Below, piece after piece: positions 1 to 8,879 of a stretch of 64,000 bases of DNA (the stretch's first letter is position 1; each line of letters opens with the position of its first letter). The notes under the pieces were generated by a model. The model made no database searches. It was not told the origin of the DNA and was given only the letters and a program-made list of their open reading frames with translations. Location: contig BQML01000022.1 in assembly GCA_022180565.1 (NCBI GenBank), forward strand, positions 48,055-112,054, read 5' to 3'. The position numbers and the translations under genes are program-made. The stretch is from Bacteroidia bacterium (GTDB lineage: Bacteria > Bacteroidota > Ignavibacteria > UBA10030).

Positions 1-1
1 T

Positions 2-547
2 TACGGGGTGGTCTGGGGACTGGGTCATTCCGCCGTGCTTATAGTCTTCGGCCTGGTGATCATGGCCTTTCGTTTTGTGATCCCGCCGTTCATCGAATCC
101 GTTTCCGAAGCCGTGATCGGATTGATGCTTGTGGGCATCGGCGCGTGGGTTTTGGCAGGCTTGTTCCGGAGAAGGAAAATTCATATTCACCGGCATGAGC
201 ACGACGGGGTGGAGCACATTCATTTCCACTCGCATTTCCAAAAAGCCGACCACCGCCACCGGCACTCCATGTTCCTCGTGGGTGCGGCCCATGGGTTGGC
301 CGGCACGGCGTCCGTTCTCGTTCTTGTTCCGATAACGCTGAGTCAGTCGCTCCTTGCCTCTGCCGCGTTCCTGCTTCTGTTTGGAGTCGGCACCATGACA
401 GCGATGGGAATTTTTGCGTATCTTCTTGGTTCCGTCGCCCGCATGGCGGCCGCCGGTCGATTGCTCCCTGTTTTCGAAGGAGCCGCCGGGATCGCCAGTA
501 TCGGCGTGGGAGCGCTTTGGATCACGAATGCCGTGAGCAGCATGTAG
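2..547 (+). CDS. Nickel/cobalt transporter-like membrane protein (UreH/NicO type), 3' part
   Basis: The gene enters from the left edge; the frame is open from base 2, so about 181 residues of the C-terminal part are visible and the real start lies outside. Hydrophobic helices carry two family-like motifs, WGLGHS near the visible start and AAHGLAGTAS in the second half. A His-rich cytoplasmic or periplasmic loop lies between them (HIHRHEHDG, HIHFHSH, DHRHRH). His-in-helix motifs plus a His-rich loop are known features of nickel/cobalt permeases and UreH-like proteins, so metal (Ni/Co) transport is inferred. It ends 29 bp before serS and could share its transcript. A TauE/SafE-type exporter is the main alternative. 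Confidence 0.6.
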   Translation, partial: YGVVWGLGHSAVLIVFGLVIMAFRFVIPPFIESVSEAVIGLMLVGIGAWVLAGLFRRRKIHIHRHEHDGVEHIHFHSHFQKADHRHRHSMFLVGAAHGLAGTASVLVLVPITLSQSLLASAAFLLLFGVGTMTAMGIFAYLLGSVARMAAAGRLLPVFEGAAGIASIGVGALWITNAVSSM

Positions 548-576
548 GTTTTTGAACTCTCAACTTCTTTCCCCCC

Positions 577-1842
577 ATGCTCGACCTGAAATACATACGA
601 GAACACTTGCAGGAGGTCCGTAACGGAATACGCGCCAAGGGCTTGACGGTCAACCTGGGCTCGCTCCTTTCCCTCGACGAGAAGCGCAGGGCGCTCATCC
701 AGGAAGGGGAAGCTCTGAAATCGAGGCGGAACCAGGTGTCTGCCGAAGTGGGAAAGCTGAAGCGCGAGGGAAAGAACGCGGACAGCGTGATCGGCGAAAT
801 GGAGAGTGTGAAGGCGCGCATTCAGGCTATCGACGCCGAGCTTCGTACCGTTGACGACGAGATTCGCGGCATCATGCTGACGATTCCCAATCTCCCCCAC
901 CCTTCCGTGCCTGTCGGCTCTTCTCCCGCGGACAACAAGGAAGTGTTTGTCTGGGGCGAACCGCCGCGGGTGGATTTTCCTCTGAAGCCTCACTGGGAGC
1001 TGGCCGAACGGCTTGGGATTGTTGACTTCAGCCGGGGGGGAAAGATTGCCGGCGCGGGATTCCCCGTGTACATCGGAAAAGGGGCTGTCCTGGAACGAGC
1101 GTTGATCAATTTTTTTCTCGACGAGGCCGCGAACCGGGGATACAAGGAAATTGCTCCTCCTATTCTCGTCAACGAAGAGAGTGCGCGCGGGACAGGACAG
1201 ATCCCCGATAAAGAAGACCTTATGTATGGAGTGGAGCGTGACGGCTTGTTCCTCATTCCTACAGCCGAAGTTTCTGTGACCAATCTCCACAGGGACGAGA
1301 TCCTGACGGAGCGTGACCTGCCAGTTCGTTATGCCGCGTATACGCCCTGCTTCCGGAGGGAAGCCGGCTCCTACGGTAAGGATGTGCGGGGCCTCAACCG
1401 GGTCCATCAATTCGACAAGGTGGAGCTTGTAAAGTTCGTGAAGCCCGAAACGTCGTACGACGAGTTGGAGTCCCTGCGAGCTGACGCGGAGCGACTTCTG
1501 CAGCTTCTAGGCCTTCCCTACAGAGTGTTGCTTATGTGCACCGGCGACATGGGATTCACGCAAAGTAAGAAGTACGACCTTGAAGTCAGGGCGCCCGGGC
1601 AGGACCGGTGGCTTGAGGTCTCCTCATGCAGTAATTTCGAGGCCTTTCAGGCGCGGCGGATGAACGTCCGGTATCGCCCGGCGAACGGATCGAAGCCAGA
1701 ATTTGTTCATACCCTCAACGGGTCGGGCCTGGCTTTGCCGAGGGTGTATGCGGCTCTGCTGGAACACTATCAAACACCCGAAGGAAAAGTGGTTGTGCCA
1801 AAGGTCCTGCACCCATACACAGGTTTTGAGGTTATCGGGTAG
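577..1842 (+). CDS. serS: Seryl-tRNA synthetase
   Basis: A 421-residue class II aminoacyl-tRNA synthetase that charges tRNA-Ser (and tRNA-Sec where present) with serine in the cytoplasm. The N-terminal ~105 residues form the expected charged coiled-coil arm that contacts the tRNA long variable arm. The catalytic core has motif 2 around FRREAG (residues 259-264) and motif 3 GSGLALPR (382-389). The serine-pocket region TAEVSVTNLHRDE (229-241) precedes motif 2. Length is standard for bacterial SerRS. The ATG start follows the upstream gene by 29 bp and the N-terminus MLDLKYIRE is typical of the family, which supports this start. Confidence 0.97.
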   Translation: MLDLKYIREHLQEVRNGIRAKGLTVNLGSLLSLDEKRRALIQEGEALKSRRNQVSAEVGKLKREGKNADSVIGEMESVKARIQAIDAELRTVDDEIRGIMLTIPNLPHPSVPVGSSPADNKEVFVWGEPPRVDFPLKPHWELAERLGIVDFSRGGKIAGAGFPVYIGKGAVLERALINFFLDEAANRGYKEIAPPILVNEESARGTGQIPDKEDLMYGVERDGLFLIPTAEVSVTNLHRDEILTERDLPVRYAAYTPCFRREAGSYGKDVRGLNRVHQFDKVELVKFVKPETSYDELESLRADAERLLQLLGLPYRVLLMCTGDMGFTQSKKYDLEVRAPGQDRWLEVSSCSNFEAFQARRMNVRYRPANGSKPEFVHTLNGSGLALPRVYAALLEHYQTPEGKVVVPKVLHPYTGFEVIG

Positions 1843-1940
1843 AAATCGTCGATCATCGACCCCGGTTTCGGTGACATCCATTTTGCATTTTTTCAATTCT
1901 CCCTGACCATGTACCATTTCCCATTTCCCTTTTTCCATTC

Positions 1941-3701
1941 TTGAAACCTCTCCTACGCCTTCTTCCGTACCTGAAGCGGTACCGCAAGACCCTCCTGATC
2001 GGGGTCGGCACCGTCGTGGGCAGTAATTTGTTTACGGTATTTCAGCCTTTGTTCATGGGATATGCGGTCGATGAACTGAAGCTGGGCATCGAAACGAAAA
2101 CCTACGTCAGCACCGACCTTCTGCAATGGGCACTGTTGATCGTCGGCTTCTCGCTCATTGCCGGCTTCTTCACCTTCATGACGCGTCAGACCATTATCGT
2201 TGTTTCGCGGCACATTGAATTCGATCTGCGGAACGACTTGTTGGCCCATTTGCAGAAGCTCTCATTCTCGTATTTTCAGAACAAGCCCACGGGCGATCTG
2301 ATGGCGCATGCAACGAACGACATCAGCGCCGTGAGGAACGTGCTGGGGCCAGGCATCATGTATCCGTCGGACACGCTGATGACGTTCACAATGGTCTTGA
2401 CGCTGATGCTGATGAAGGACTGGCAGTTAACTCTTCTGGCATTGATCCCCCTGCCTTTCGTGTCGGTTGCGGTTTATTGGCTTGGCAAGGTCATTCATCA
2501 CCGGTTTACGGAGCGCCAGGAGCAGTTCTCGCGTCTGACCACGCGGGCACAGGAAAACCTTTCGGGTATCCGTGTCATCAAGTCGTACGTGCGGGAAGAG
2601 TACGAGACGGAACGGTTTCAGGCGCTCAGCTGGGATTATCTCAAAAAGAATCTCGTTCTTGCGCGCGTCCAATCCATCCTCTGGCCGCTCATGTTCCTCC
2701 TCGTGGGCTGTTCGATGCTGATCACGATGTATGCGGGCGGGATCAAGGTGATCGACGGGGAAATGACGATCGGCACACTGACGGCATTCGTGGCCTACCT
2801 CGTGATGCTGATCTGGCCCATGATTGCATTCGGGTGGGTGATCAACCTGATGCAGCAGGGTGCCGCGTCCATGGGCCGGCTGGCGGCAATTTTCGATACC
2901 GAACCGGAAATTCGCGATACGGAGAAAACCGACCACAGCATTGACAGCATCGAGGGAGAGATTGAATTCAGAAATGTCGGCTTCACACACCAAGGAGCCG
3001 GAAAGCCGACCTTGCGCGCGATCAATCTGCACATCGCCCCCGGTATGACCGTCGCGGTGGTGGGGTATACAGGATCCGGCAAGTCCACGCTCGTGAACCT
3101 CATTCCGCGCCTGTACGATGTCACCGAAGGCGAACTGTTGATCGACGGGAGGGACGTCAGGACAATTCCTCTGCAGGTGCTCAGGTCAAACATCGGCTAT
3201 GTGCCCCAAGAGACGTTCTTGTTTTCGGACACCATCTCGGAGAACATTCGTTACGGAATGGCCGAGGGCGGGGATGACCGGGTGTTTGAAGCGGCGCACA
3301 TCTCGCGCATCGCCGCGGATGTGAGCGAGTTTCCAAGGCAATATGAGACGATGATTGGGGAGCGGGGGATCACATTGTCGGGAGGACAGAAACAACGCAC
3401 CAGCATCGCCCGTGCGGTCATCCGGCGCCCCTCGATTCTCATTCTTGACGATGCCATGTCGTCTGTGGATACCTATACCGAGGAGGAAATTCTCTCCCGA
3501 CTCCGGGAATTCATGAAAGGCCGTACGAGCATCATTATCAGTCATCGGATCTCAACCGTCAAGGACGCCGATCTAATCGTTGTCCTGGATGGCGGATCGA
3601 TCGTCGAAAGGGGTACACACGAGGAGTTGGTTGCCTTGGGCGGAATTTACGCGGATCTGCATCAGAAACAGCTTTTAGAGAGAGAGTTGGAACAATTGTG
3701 A
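1941..3701 (+). CDS. ABC exporter half-transporter with degenerate ATP site (subunit 1 of a heterodimer)
   Basis: A 586-residue type IV ABC exporter half: about six transmembrane helices (residues 18-310), then a nucleotide-binding domain. Walker A is GYTGSGKST (375-383), the signature LSGGQ is at 479-483, and the H-loop His is at about 535. The Walker B motif reads ILILDD, so the catalytic glutamate is replaced by Asp504. This is the degenerate pattern known from heterodimeric exporters such as TM287/288 and BmrCD. The next gene carries the intact Glu, so the two probably form one heterodimer exporting a lipid, drug or peptide; the substrate is not visible. The start is TTG at 1941, preceded by a pyrimidine-rich stretch with no clear ribosome-binding site. 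Confidence 0.9.
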   Translation: MKPLLRLLPYLKRYRKTLLIGVGTVVGSNLFTVFQPLFMGYAVDELKLGIETKTYVSTDLLQWALLIVGFSLIAGFFTFMTRQTIIVVSRHIEFDLRNDLLAHLQKLSFSYFQNKPTGDLMAHATNDISAVRNVLGPGIMYPSDTLMTFTMVLTLMLMKDWQLTLLALIPLPFVSVAVYWLGKVIHHRFTERQEQFSRLTTRAQENLSGIRVIKSYVREEYETERFQALSWDYLKKNLVLARVQSILWPLMFLLVGCSMLITMYAGGIKVIDGEMTIGTLTAFVAYLVMLIWPMIAFGWVINLMQQGAASMGRLAAIFDTEPEIRDTEKTDHSIDSIEGEIEFRNVGFTHQGAGKPTLRAINLHIAPGMTVAVVGYTGSGKSTLVNLIPRLYDVTEGELLIDGRDVRTIPLQVLRSNIGYVPQETFLFSDTISENIRYGMAEGGDDRVFEAAHISRIAADVSEFPRQYETMIGERGITLSGGQKQRTSIARAVIRRPSILILDDAMSSVDTYTEEEILSRLREFMKGRTSIIISHRISTVKDADLIVVLDGGSIVERGTHEELVALGGIYADLHQKQLLERELEQL

Positions 3702-3885
3702 TGAAGGCGGGTCGTGAGAGGTAAGAAGCGAGAATCAACAGAGTGGCCGGGGAAACACACGTACCCTGGAACCGCCGACCAAGCACTCACTGCGGCTCAA
3801 GCGCTTTTAGACTTTCTCACTTCTGCCATCTCACGCGTCACTTTTCCTGTTCTTCAATTGTAACTCTTGAATTCAATCTTGCCTT

Positions 3886-5679
3886 ATGCATGAAGAAGAA
3901 GTCCTTGGTAAAGCCTACGACGCCCGCCTGATGAGGCGGCTCTTGAAGTACCTCAAGCCCTACCGCTGGCACGTGGCGTTGGGGGTGTTTCTCGCCATCA
4001 TCGTGAGCGCGTCGGAGGCGGTACGGCCGTACTTTACGAAAATCGCGGTCGATCAGGATATTGCCAACAGCGACAAGGAAGGATTGCTCGTCACGATCCT
4101 GCTCTTCCTCGCCGTCCTCGTGTTCCGCGGCCTCGTGCAGTATTTCAGCGCCTACCTCACGCAATGGATCGGCCAAAGGACCATCTTCGACCTGCGCATG
4201 GAGGTGTTCCGGCACCTCCAACATCTCTCGCTCCGCTTCTACGACCGCAATCCGATCGGCCGCCTGATCACACGCGTCACAAACGACATCGAGGTGCTTA
4301 ACGAGATGTTCTCTTCGGGCGTCGTTATGGTGTTTACCGACGTGTTTACGATCATCGGCATCTTCTACTTCATGTTCACGATGAACTGGGAACTTGCGCT
4401 TGTTTCTTTGAGCGTCATGCCGCTGCTGTTCTATGGAACGTTTCTGTTCCGCAAGAAAGCTCGCGAGGCCTACCGGCAGGTTCGGATTCAGATCGCCCGC
4501 ATCAACGCGTTCATGCAGGAGCATATCACCGGCATGGTTGTTGATCAGATTTTCAGCCGCGAGAAGAAATCCTTTGAAAAATTCTCATCGATTAATGCGG
4601 CGCATCGCGATGCGAACATCAAGTCCATCCTCTACTATGCCTTGTTCTATCCGGGTGTCGATCTGATCGGGGCGTTGGCGGTCGGTCTCATTCTGTGGTA
4701 TGCCGGACTGAGCGCACTTGAAGACACGATCACGCTCGGTACCGTCATGGCGTTTTTGCAGTTCAACGAAATGTTCTGGCGGCCGATCCGCGATCTTTCG
4801 GAGAAATACAATATTCTGCAAACCGCCATGGCATCGTCGGAGCGTGTGTTTCAACTGCTCGACGACAAGACGCTTGTGTCCACGCCGTCCGCCCCTGTTC
4901 TTCCCGAGACCATTCGCGGCGAGGTGGAATTCCGGAATGTCTGGTTTGCCTACAACGCTCCTTCGGACGGCACGGCATCTCCGGAGTGGGTGCTCAAAGA
5001 CGTTTCCTTCCATATCAACCCCGGGCAGACGGTGGCTCTGGTAGGGCACACCGGGGCGGGCAAGACGTCGATCATCAGTTTGCTGTCCCGCTTCTATGAC
5101 ATCCAGAGAGGCGAGATTCTTGTCGATGGCGTGAACATTCGGGACATTCCCGCGGAGCATTTGCGAAAGCACATGGCCGTGGTCCTGCAGGACGTGTTTT
5201 TGTTCTCCGGCACGATTCGGGAGAACATCAATCTGGGCGATGAAAGGATCTCACTGGAGAGGATCAAGGCTGCGGCGCGCGTGGTCGGGGCAAATCGTTT
5301 TATTGAGGAACTGCCGGGCCAGTACGACGCCGAGGTCAAGGAACGAGGCGCCACGCTGTCCGTCGGCCAAAAACAGCTCCTGTCCTTCGCGAGGGCCCTG
5401 GCATTTCAACCGAAGATTCTTGTGCTGGACGAAGCCACATCGAGCATCGACACGGAAAGTGAGATTCTGATTCAGCAGGCGATCAGGAAGCTTCTGCAGG
5501 GTCGCACATCCATCGTCATCGCGCACAGGCTTTCCACCATTCAGCGCGCCGACACCATCATCGTTCTGCATAAAGGGGAAATACGCGAAATGGGCTCGCA
5601 CCAGCAGCTCATCGCACGGGATGGGATCTATCGCAAGCTGTACCAACTCCAGTACAAGGAACAAGAAATCAGGGCGTAG
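3886..5679 (+). CDS. ABC exporter half-transporter with consensus ATP site (subunit 2 of a heterodimer)
   Basis: A 597-residue transmembrane plus ATPase half-exporter. Six helices span roughly residues 28-305; the nucleotide-binding domain has Walker A GHTGAGKTS (387-395), an altered signature LSVGQ (491-495) and a complete Walker B ILVLDE with Glu516. In degenerate heterodimers the second, non-hydrolytic site pairs the variant signature of this subunit with the degenerate Walker B of its partner, and that is the combination seen across this and the previous gene. A 184-bp gap separates the two genes. It contains a pyrimidine-rich stretch but no terminator that I can see, so cotranscription is likely. 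Substrate unknown. Confidence 0.92.
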   Translation: MHEEEVLGKAYDARLMRRLLKYLKPYRWHVALGVFLAIIVSASEAVRPYFTKIAVDQDIANSDKEGLLVTILLFLAVLVFRGLVQYFSAYLTQWIGQRTIFDLRMEVFRHLQHLSLRFYDRNPIGRLITRVTNDIEVLNEMFSSGVVMVFTDVFTIIGIFYFMFTMNWELALVSLSVMPLLFYGTFLFRKKAREAYRQVRIQIARINAFMQEHITGMVVDQIFSREKKSFEKFSSINAAHRDANIKSILYYALFYPGVDLIGALAVGLILWYAGLSALEDTITLGTVMAFLQFNEMFWRPIRDLSEKYNILQTAMASSERVFQLLDDKTLVSTPSAPVLPETIRGEVEFRNVWFAYNAPSDGTASPEWVLKDVSFHINPGQTVALVGHTGAGKTSIISLLSRFYDIQRGEILVDGVNIRDIPAEHLRKHMAVVLQDVFLFSGTIRENINLGDERISLERIKAAARVVGANRFIEELPGQYDAEVKERGATLSVGQKQLLSFARALAFQPKILVLDEATSSIDTESEILIQQAIRKLLQGRTSIVIAHRLSTIQRADTIIVLHKGEIREMGSHQQLIARDGIYRKLYQLQYKEQEIRA

Positions 5680-5707
5680 AGTGAACCGGGGACGAGGCTC
5701 CTTTTCG

Positions 5708-5736
5708 TTGACAAACCCTCCTTTTTCGCTTATATT
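5708..5736 (+). promoter_or_regulatory. Promoter of fbp, near-consensus sigma-70 type
   Basis: A perfect -35 hexamer TTGACA (5708-5713) is followed by a 17-bp spacer and the -10 hexamer TATATT (5731-5736). Predicted transcription starts near 5743, giving a leader of about 40 nt before the fbp ATG at 5784. It begins 28 bp after the stop of the ABC gene, which argues that fbp and the exonuclease gene are transcribed separately from the exporter. Confidence 0.75.
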
Positions 5737-5783
5737 TTCCCATGTCGTCCATCCCTCCTTTCGATTTCTTCCTCAAAAGCTGA

Positions 5784-6809
5784 ATGAGCCAGAGCAAAAT
5801 CGTTACGATCGAGCGGCACATTATCGAGGGCGAACGTGCGCACCCCGGTGCCACGGGTGATTTCTCCGGCCTGCTGCGCGACCTGACCCTTGCATTCAAG
5901 GTCATCTGGCGCGAAGTGAGTAAGGCCGGCCTGGTGAACATTCTGGGCCTCACAGGCAAGAAGAACGTCCACGGCGAGGAGGTCAAGAAACTCGACGAGT
6001 TTGCCGACGATACGATCTATCGTGCCATGGACCACGGCGGCCACCTCTGCGTTATGGCGTCGGAAGAAAACGAAGACGTCCTCCAGATCCCCGACAACTA
6101 TCCCACCGGAAAATACGTTCTCATCTACGATCCGCTCGACGGGTCGTCGAATATCGACGCGCTCGTCACGATCGGAACAATCTTCTCGATTTACCGGCGA
6201 GTGACGCCCAAGGGCAAGGGCATGCTCCAGGATTGCCTTCAGCCCGGTTACAAGCAGATTGCCGCGGGATACTGTGTGTACGGCTCTTCCACGATGCTCG
6301 TCTACACGACGGGCGATGGGACACACGGGTTCACCTTCGACCCGAGCATCGGGGAATTTCTGCTCTCCCACGAGAACATCAAGATTCCGAGGCGCGGCAA
6401 GATCTACAGCGTGAACGAGGGGAACTATCGCTGGTGGCACGACGGGATGAAAAAGTATGTAAAGTATCTTCAGGAAGAGGACAAGGAAACGAAGCGTCCG
6501 TATTCCGCGCGGTACATCGGTTCCATGGTTGCAGACGTGCACCGAACGCTGTTGTACGGCGGGATTTTCATGTATCCCGGAGACACGAAGAATCCCAACG
6601 GAAAGCTTCGTCTCATGTACGAGGCTAACCCGATGTCTTTCATTGTTGAACAGGCAGGAGGACGATCAAGCAACGGCCATAAGAGGATCCTTGACCTCCA
6701 GCCGGAATCCCTCCATCAGCGAACACCGCTCTTCATCGGAAGCGAGGAAGACGTGTGTATCGCGGAAGAATTCCTGCAGGGAAAACGCGAGAGTGCCAGG
6801 GCGTCATGA
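5784..6809 (+). CDS. fbp: Fructose-1,6-bisphosphatase, class I
   Basis: A 341-residue cytoplasmic enzyme that hydrolyses fructose 1,6-bisphosphate to fructose 6-phosphate, the committed step of gluconeogenesis. The metal and phosphate binding signature [10 protein letters not shown] is intact at residues 116-125, preceded by the acidic segment ASEENED near 92. The C-terminal motif [10 protein letters not shown] fits the class I fold. Length is typical. A near-consensus promoter sits 48 bp upstream. Its stop codon overlaps the start of the following exonuclease gene (ATGA), indicating translational coupling. Confidence 0.96.
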   Translation: MSQSKIVTIERHIIEGERAHPGATGDFSGLLRDLTLAFKVIWREVSKAGLVNILGLTGKKNVHGEEVKKLDEFADDTIYRAMDHGGHLCVMASEENEDVLQIPDNYPTGKYVLIYDPLDGSSNIDALVTIGTIFSIYRRVTPKGKGMLQDCLQPGYKQIAAGYCVYGSSTMLVYTTGDGTHGFTFDPSIGEFLLSHENIKIPRRGKIYSVNEGNYRWWHDGMKKYVKYLQEEDKETKRPYSARYIGSMVADVHRTLLYGGIFMYPGDTKNPNGKLRLMYEANPMSFIVEQAGGRSSNGHKRILDLQPESLHQRTPLFIGSEEDVCIAEEFLQGKRESARAS

Positions 6810-7429
6810 ATCCCGATCAGCTGATCGAACAAACGGATTTCATCGTTGTCGACGTGGAGACCACCGGGATGAGCCCCATCGACGACCGCATCACCGAGAT
6901 CGCAATGATGCGCGTGCGCGACGGACGGATCGTCAGCGAATTCTCCACACTGGTGAATCCGCTCAGAACGATTCCTGCCTACATTACGGACCTGACGGGA
7001 ATCGACAATGTGATGGTGGAGGGGGCCCCCACGGCCCGGGAAGTGACGCCCTACATGGCCGAGTTCTTAGGAGACGGGGTGTTTACGGCTCACAACGCCT
7101 CGTTTGACTGGTCGTTCGTCACCCACACCGCCCGAAGGGAGCGTCTGATCGAGCTGACCAATGAGCGCCTCTGCACCGTTCGCCTCACGCGCCGGATCCT
7201 TCCGTTTCTCCCCAGTCGTTCGCTTGGACCCGTTGCGCGCTTTCTTGACGTCACGATTCCCCAACGCCACCGCGCTTCAGGCGACGCTTTTGCGACCGCC
7301 GAAATCCTCATTCGCTATCTGAAATACCTGCAACGGAAGTACGCCCTTCGGACCGTAGGAGAAGTCCTCCGGTTTCAGGAAGTGAAAACCGCCGAGGTGC
7401 CGGTTTGGGTACCCGGCAAACACCAGTAG
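6806..7429 (+). CDS. DEDDh 3'-5' exonuclease, DnaQ/PolC epsilon-like
   Basis: A 207-residue RNase T/DnaQ-fold exonuclease with the full DEDDh set: Asp16 and Glu18 in DVETTG, Asp101 in HNASFDWSF, and His155 and Asp160 in HRASGD. Such proteins act as proofreading subunits of DNA polymerase III or as stand-alone DNA exonucleases; which applies here cannot be told. There is no fused UvrC-like or polymerase domain. I chose the ATG at 6806, which overlaps the fbp stop (ATGA), over an in-frame upstream start at 6755 inside fbp. Confidence 0.88.
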   Translation: MNPDQLIEQTDFIVVDVETTGMSPIDDRITEIAMMRVRDGRIVSEFSTLVNPLRTIPAYITDLTGIDNVMVEGAPTAREVTPYMAEFLGDGVFTAHNASFDWSFVTHTARRERLIELTNERLCTVRLTRRILPFLPSRSLGPVARFLDVTIPQRHRASGDAFATAEILIRYLKYLQRKYALRTVGEVLRFQEVKTAEVPVWVPGKHQ

Positions 7430-7474
7430 GACAACATTCAAAAACCGTGATACCTTTTTCCCTTTTGAATTGTC
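7430..7474. terminator. Possible bidirectional terminator between convergent genes
   Basis: An AT-rich inverted repeat lies between the convergent exonuclease and M28 peptidase genes: a left arm at 7430-7443 ending in TTCAAAA and a right arm TTTTGAATTGTC at 7463-7474. One base is bulged and the loop contains a CTTTTTC stretch. The long loop and AT-rich stem make it a weak hairpin; the position between two converging stops is the main support. Confidence 0.4.
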
Positions 7475-7477
7475 TCA

Positions 7478-8815
7478 CTACCGTGCCGGCAGCGGTATCG
7501 TGATCAGACTCCTTGCCCCTCCGCGGTCCACCGCCTGGACGCCGAACAGATAATCATCCTTCAGCTTTGGAATCGTCAGAACCGTGTCGCGCGTAAAGAC
7601 TTCCTCCTGCCAGACAGGTGATGTCGTTTCGCGTATTCTCACGTAGTACCCCGCCAGATCCGGCTCCGTATTGGCGTTCCAGCGAAGGGTGGTCTCATAC
7701 TCGAGCCGGGATACTACCACACCTGCATTTCGGGGAGCGGCGGGAGCAAGCGCCAGGGTCGCAAGTGCCGCGGCATTGACTCTCGCCACATTCGCCAGAT
7801 AGGCAAAGTCCATAAACTGAACCAGATCTCCGTATTCCTTTCCATTTTCCACGCGCACGTTTTGATGCTGCCAGTCATAGTTTTCGCGCGCTACGCTGAA
7901 CCTCACCGCTGGAATCCCTCGGGCATGGAACGGCGCATGATCCCCCCCGCGAAGAAATCTGTCCCTGCGGTAGATCAGCCGTACATCGAACCCGTTCACG
8001 TACTTGTCTGCCACGTCGTCAATCCACCGCGCCAGGGAACGAGAGGATCCATCGCTCTCCAGACCCAAACTGTTGCGCATCCGGAACACGGAACCGGTGT
8101 CGAGCGGACTGAACGCCTCGGAAAAGAGCCGGACGCTCCGATCATCTTTCACTCCGTCGCCACCCATGGAATTTCCTACAATGTCGTTATTGAGCATGGC
8201 TTCGACGTTCCACCCCCGATCACGAGCCTGATCAGCCCACGCCGTTGCTCCGAGCAATCCCTGCTCCTCTCCTGCGAACGCGATGAACACCATGGTGGCA
8301 TCGAACATCTGATCCGCCATCACACGCGCCAGTTCCAACACGAGCGCCGTGCCGCTCCCATCGTCATTGGCACCCGGTGCATCGCTCAGGGCATCCAACG
8401 GATCGCTTGCGCGGGAATCGTAATGTGCGCCAATGACAATGATCCGTTCCGGAGCGCTGATTCCCTTCAGGGTCGCCACGACGTTGATTATGTTTGCGGG
8501 CGCCGGTACACGTCCCGACGGCGGAACGATCGTCTCATGATACGCAACCGACATCCGGCCGCCGCTTCGCTGAGCGCTCTGCTCGAATTCCGATTTGATC
8601 CATCTCCGTGCCGCGCCAATCCCCCTTGTCGCATTCCCAGTGTCCGAAAGCGTATGACGCGTCCCGAATCCAACAAGTTTTTCCACAGACTGGCGGAGCT
8701 GAGCCGATGAGACGCGGGACACCACATGTTCCACGACGGCATGCCTGGCGGGAGGCTGGGCACGAAGAATACCGGCCAGCAATATTGATCCGACCACGAT
8801 CTTGGAAATGCTCAT
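7478..8815 (-). CDS. Secreted M28-family aminopeptidase with C-terminal FN3-like domain
   Basis: A 445-residue zinc peptidase. A signal peptide (residues 1-20, MSISKIVVG...RAQ) predicts export. The M28 zinc site is complete: His131 (GAHYD), Asp151 (GANDDGSG), the catalytic pair Glu183-Glu184 (AGEEQG), the Asp in LNNDIVG, and the distal His in GGDHAPFH. Residues ~355-445 look like a fibronectin type III module (TLRWNANTEPDLAGYYVRI). I moved the start to 8815 because it has a GGAGG ribosome-binding site 7 nt upstream and begins the signal peptide; an upstream in-frame ATG at 8878 adds an implausible tail. It follows thrC by 64 bp on the same strand. Role: extracellular or periplasmic peptide degradation (inferred). 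Confidence 0.9.
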   Translation of the reverse strand: MSISKIVVGSILLAGILRAQPPARHAVVEHVVSRVSSAQLRQSVEKLVGFGTRHTLSDTGNATRGIGAARRWIKSEFEQSAQRSGGRMSVAYHETIVPPSGRVPAPANIINVVATLKGISAPERIIVIGAHYDSRASDPLDALSDAPGANDDGSGTALVLELARVMADQMFDATMVFIAFAGEEQGLLGATAWADQARDRGWNVEAMLNNDIVGNSMGGDGVKDDRSVRLFSEAFSPLDTGSVFRMRNSLGLESDGSSRSLARWIDDVADKYVNGFDVRLIYRRDRFLRGGDHAPFHARGIPAVRFSVARENYDWQHQNVRVENGKEYGDLVQFMDFAYLANVARVNAAALATLALAPAAPRNAGVVVSRLEYETTLRWNANTEPDLAGYYVRIRETTSPVWQEEVFTRDTVLTIPKLKDDYLFGVQAVDRGGARSLITIPLPAR

Positions 8816-8879
8816 ACCAGGGCCTCCATGCTTCATTTGCTGTTTGCAGTGATCTTGATTTGCGTCCAACCACATCACT

